7,274 nt of DNA from positions 1 to 7,274 of the forward strand of contig JAJBSY010000457.1 in assembly GCA_020861205.1 (NCBI GenBank), given 5' to 3'. Positions 5,174 to 7,274 of this stretch are shown here, in pieces. Position numbers and translations under genes: made by a program. The number at the start of each line of letters is the position of its first letter. Position 1 is the first letter of the stretch. This stretch comes from Deltaproteobacteria bacterium. Its GTDB lineage: Bacteria > Desulfobacterota > Desulfovibrionia > Desulfovibrionales > Desulfovibrionaceae. The notes beneath the pieces were generated by a model, which saw only the letters and a list, made by a program, of their open reading frames with translations, was not told where the DNA came from and made no database searches.

Positions 5174-7274
5174 ATGAGTGGAAAAGACATGAAATCGCCG
5201 CATACCGCGCCGTTCAAGGACGGAGCGGCCGCAAAGCCCCATTACGAAGATATCATCGATAAAAACGTGATCAAGACAGCCCCCGCGCCCACGCCTCCGG
5301 GAGCGGAGCCGATGGATTTCGGCACTAAAAAGCTTCCGGAAAACACCAGCGCGAAGCTCAAGGATCTCGACCCGTTCCGCGCCGATTCCGAGGGAATGGG
5401 CATGACCACGGACAATGGCGTGAAAATCGCGCACAACCAGAACACTCTCAAGGCGGGTACGCGCGGGCCCGGTCTGGTGGAAGACTTCCACTTTACCGAA
5501 AAGCTCGCGCATTTCGACAGGGAGAGAATTCCCGAACGCGTCGTTCACGCGCGGGGCTCCGGTGCCCATGGCTATTTCCAGGTATACAAATCCCTCGCCA
5601 AATACACCAAGGCCGCCTTCCTGCAGGACCCCAAGGAAAAAACGCCCGTTTTCGTGCGTATTTCAGCGGTGCAGGGATTCAGGGGGTCCCCGGACACCGT
5701 CCGCGACATTCGCGGTTTCGCCGTCAAGATGTATACCCGCGAAGGGAACTTCGACCTCGTGGGGAATGATACGCCCGTGTTTTTCATCCAGGACGCCATA
5801 AAGTTTCCCGACTTCATCCATGCGGTGAAGCCCGAACCGCACAACGAGGTGCCGCAGGGGCAGAGCGCCCATGATACCTTCTGGGATTATATTTCCCTGC
5901 AGCCCGAAACCCTGCACAACGCCCTGTGGGCCATGTCCGACCGCGGCATTCCCCGCAGCCTGCGCACGGTGGAAGGGTTCGGCATCCATACCTTCCGGCT
6001 GGTCAATGCCGAAGGCAAAAGCTGCTTCGTCCGCTTCCACTGGAAGCCCGTATACGGCAAGGCTTCGCTGATCTGGGACGAATCCCAGGCGCTCACGGGC
6101 CGTGACCCGGACTTCCACCGCAAGGACCTCTGGCAGGCCATCGAGGCCGGGGATTATCCCGAGTGGGAACTGGGGTTGCAGATTATCCCGGAAGAGGACG
6201 AGCATTCGTTCGACTTCGACATTCTCGACCCGACCAAGCTCATACCCGAAGCGCTGGTGCCGGTCGAAATAGTGGGCAAAATGACCCTCAACCGCAACCC
6301 GGACAGCTTTTTCGCGGAAACCGAACAGGTCGCGTTCTGCCCCGCGAACATCGTCCCCGGCATTGAATTTTCCGACGACCCGCTCCTCCAGGGCCGCGTG
6401 TTCTCCTACCGCGATACCCAGCGCCATCGCCTGGGCGGCCCCAACTTCAACGAGATCCCGATCAACAGGCCCGTCTGCCCCGTGCGCAATCACCAGCGGG
6501 AAGGGATGCACCGAACGCAGATCGACGTGGGCGCCAATTACGAGCCCAACTCCATCAGCGGCAACTGGCCGCGTGAAACGCCCCCGGCGGCCAAGGGTGG
6601 CGGATTCGACACCTATCCCGAAAAAGTGGAGGGGAGGAAAATCCGCGAACGCAGCCCGTCCTTCTCCGACTACTACTCGCAGCCCCGCCTGTTCTGGCTG
6701 AGCCAGACGGAGCCGGAAAAACGGCACATCATCAACGCCATCAGCTTTGAGCTGAGCAACGTATTCCGGCCCTACATCCGCGAACGCGTGGTCGATCAAC
6801 TGTGCTGCATCGACCATGATCTCGCCAAGGGCGTCGCCGCCAACCTGGGCATAAAACTGACCAAGGAACAGCTTTCCCGCGAGCTGCCAAAGCCCGTAAA
6901 CGGTCTGACAAACGGCGACCCCACCCTGAGTCTGTACGCTTCCGGCGAGCAGGTCATCAAGGGACGGCGCGTGTCTTTCCTCGTGACGGACGGCGTTTGC
7001 GGCCATTGCGTGGACAAGGCCAAGAAGGCGCTTATGGCTGAGGGGGTGCATGTCCAGATTCTCGCGCCGCACATGGGCTCCGTTACGATGAAAGACGGCA
7101 AGGAGCTTAAGGTCGACGGCATATTCCAGGCCAATCCGTCGTTGTTCTTTGACGCCGTGGTGGTTCCCGACAACGGCAAGATCGCCATGCTCATGCAGGA
7201 TGGCAACGCCAAGTACCACATTACGCAGGCCTTCAAGCATCTCAAGGCGATCGTTCTGCTCGGGGAAGCCGAAA
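5174..7274 (+). CDS. katE: Large-subunit clade-2 (HPII/KatE-like) monofunctional catalase, 3' end cut
   Basis: This heme catalase converts hydrogen peroxide to water and oxygen. It is open to the right edge with 700 residues visible; E. coli HPII has 753, so about 50 remain. Order: N-terminal arm (about 1-76), heme barrel with distal His125 in [14 protein letters not shown], Asp194 and Asn198 in FDLVGND, then the helical domain with heme-ligand Tyr412 in RVFSYRDTQ and Arg408 before it. A C-terminal flavodoxin/DJ-1-like domain begins near residue 597. Similarity to HPII runs throughout (for example [38 protein letters not shown]). Cys389 replaces the HPII histidine that crosslinks to the tyrosine, and CGHC (609-612) lies in the C-terminal domain; Cys544-Cys545 are adjacent. 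The start is set by GGAGG (5164-5168), 5 nt before the ATG. The protein is probably a cytoplasmic tetramer with its own promoter. Confidence 0.95.
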   Translation, partial: MSGKDMKSPHTAPFKDGAAAKPHYEDIIDKNVIKTAPAPTPPGAEPMDFGTKKLPENTSAKLKDLDPFRADSEGMGMTTDNGVKIAHNQNTLKAGTRGPGLVEDFHFTEKLAHFDRERIPERVVHARGSGAHGYFQVYKSLAKYTKAAFLQDPKEKTPVFVRISAVQGFRGSPDTVRDIRGFAVKMYTREGNFDLVGNDTPVFFIQDAIKFPDFIHAVKPEPHNEVPQGQSAHDTFWDYISLQPETLHNALWAMSDRGIPRSLRTVEGFGIHTFRLVNAEGKSCFVRFHWKPVYGKASLIWDESQALTGRDPDFHRKDLWQAIEAGDYPEWELGLQIIPEEDEHSFDFDILDPTKLIPEALVPVEIVGKMTLNRNPDSFFAETEQVAFCPANIVPGIEFSDDPLLQGRVFSYRDTQRHRLGGPNFNEIPINRPVCPVRNHQREGMHRTQIDVGANYEPNSISGNWPRETPPAAKGGGFDTYPEKVEGRKIRERSPSFSDYYSQPRLFWLSQTEPEKRHIINAISFELSNVFRPYIRERVVDQLCCIDHDLAKGVAANLGIKLTKEQLSRELPKPVNGLTNGDPTLSLYASGEQVIKGRRVSFLVTDGVCGHCVDKAKKALMAEGVHVQILAPHMGSVTMKDGKELKVDGIFQANPSLFFDAVVVPDNGKIAMLMQDGNAKYHITQAFKHLKAIVLLGEAE

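Noticed and set aside
5663..7240. 525-codon open frame on the minus strand opposite the catalase
   Set aside because: It is the mirror of a GC-rich coding gene: the plus strand encodes an HPII-like catalase with all active-site motifs, whereas the minus product has no recognisable domain.

Overview
The window is a GC-rich stretch of bacterial chromosome carrying ordinary housekeeping and stress genes. I see no tRNA or rRNA gene, CRISPR array, insertion sequence or phage gene. The protein set (an NhaD/CitMHS-type antiporter, a stand-alone glutamyl-Q tRNA(Asp) synthetase, a YpfJ-type zinc metalloprotease and a large-subunit catalase) and the sequence style suggest a Proteobacterium, perhaps Desulfovibrionaceae. 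That assignment is an impression from protein style, not the result of a search.

Layout, left to right. Positions 1-389 (minus) hold the N-terminal 129 residues of TrmH, the tRNA 2'-O-ribose methyltransferase; its C-terminus lies off the left edge. A divergent intergenic region (390-570) contains a 16-bp near-palindrome and a cluster of TGTATTT/AAATACA half-sites. It is followed by an antiporter gene (571-1998, plus) ending at a strong bidirectional terminator. A 35-codon ORF (2126-2233, plus) for a possible single-pass membrane peptide runs convergently against gluQ (2242-3264, minus, GTG start). The 283-bp divergent spacer after gluQ (3265-3547) has a hairpin and weak promoters. On the plus strand come a small alpha/beta hydrolase (3548-4066), a YpfJ-family membrane-anchored metallopeptidase (4159-5019) with its own terminator, and a clade-2 (HPII/KatE-like) catalase (5174 to the right edge, 700 residues visible).

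The genes do not form one pathway. Two act on tRNA (Gm18 methylation; glutamylation of queuosine in tRNA-Asp), one on ion homeostasis and one on peroxide detoxification. Terminators and promoter-like sites separate most of them into single-gene units.

The most interesting part is the catalase. Its C-terminal flavodoxin-like domain carries a CGHC motif identical to the protein disulfide isomerase active site, at the start of that domain's first helix. A cysteine sits exactly 23 residues before the heme-ligand tyrosine, where E. coli HPII has the histidine of its His-Tyr crosslink and where Neurospora catalase-1 has the cysteine of its Cys-Tyr crosslink. The -10 element of this gene overlaps a half-site resembling a PerR box. 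The repeat cluster upstream of the antiporter is the best candidate for an uncharacterised operator.
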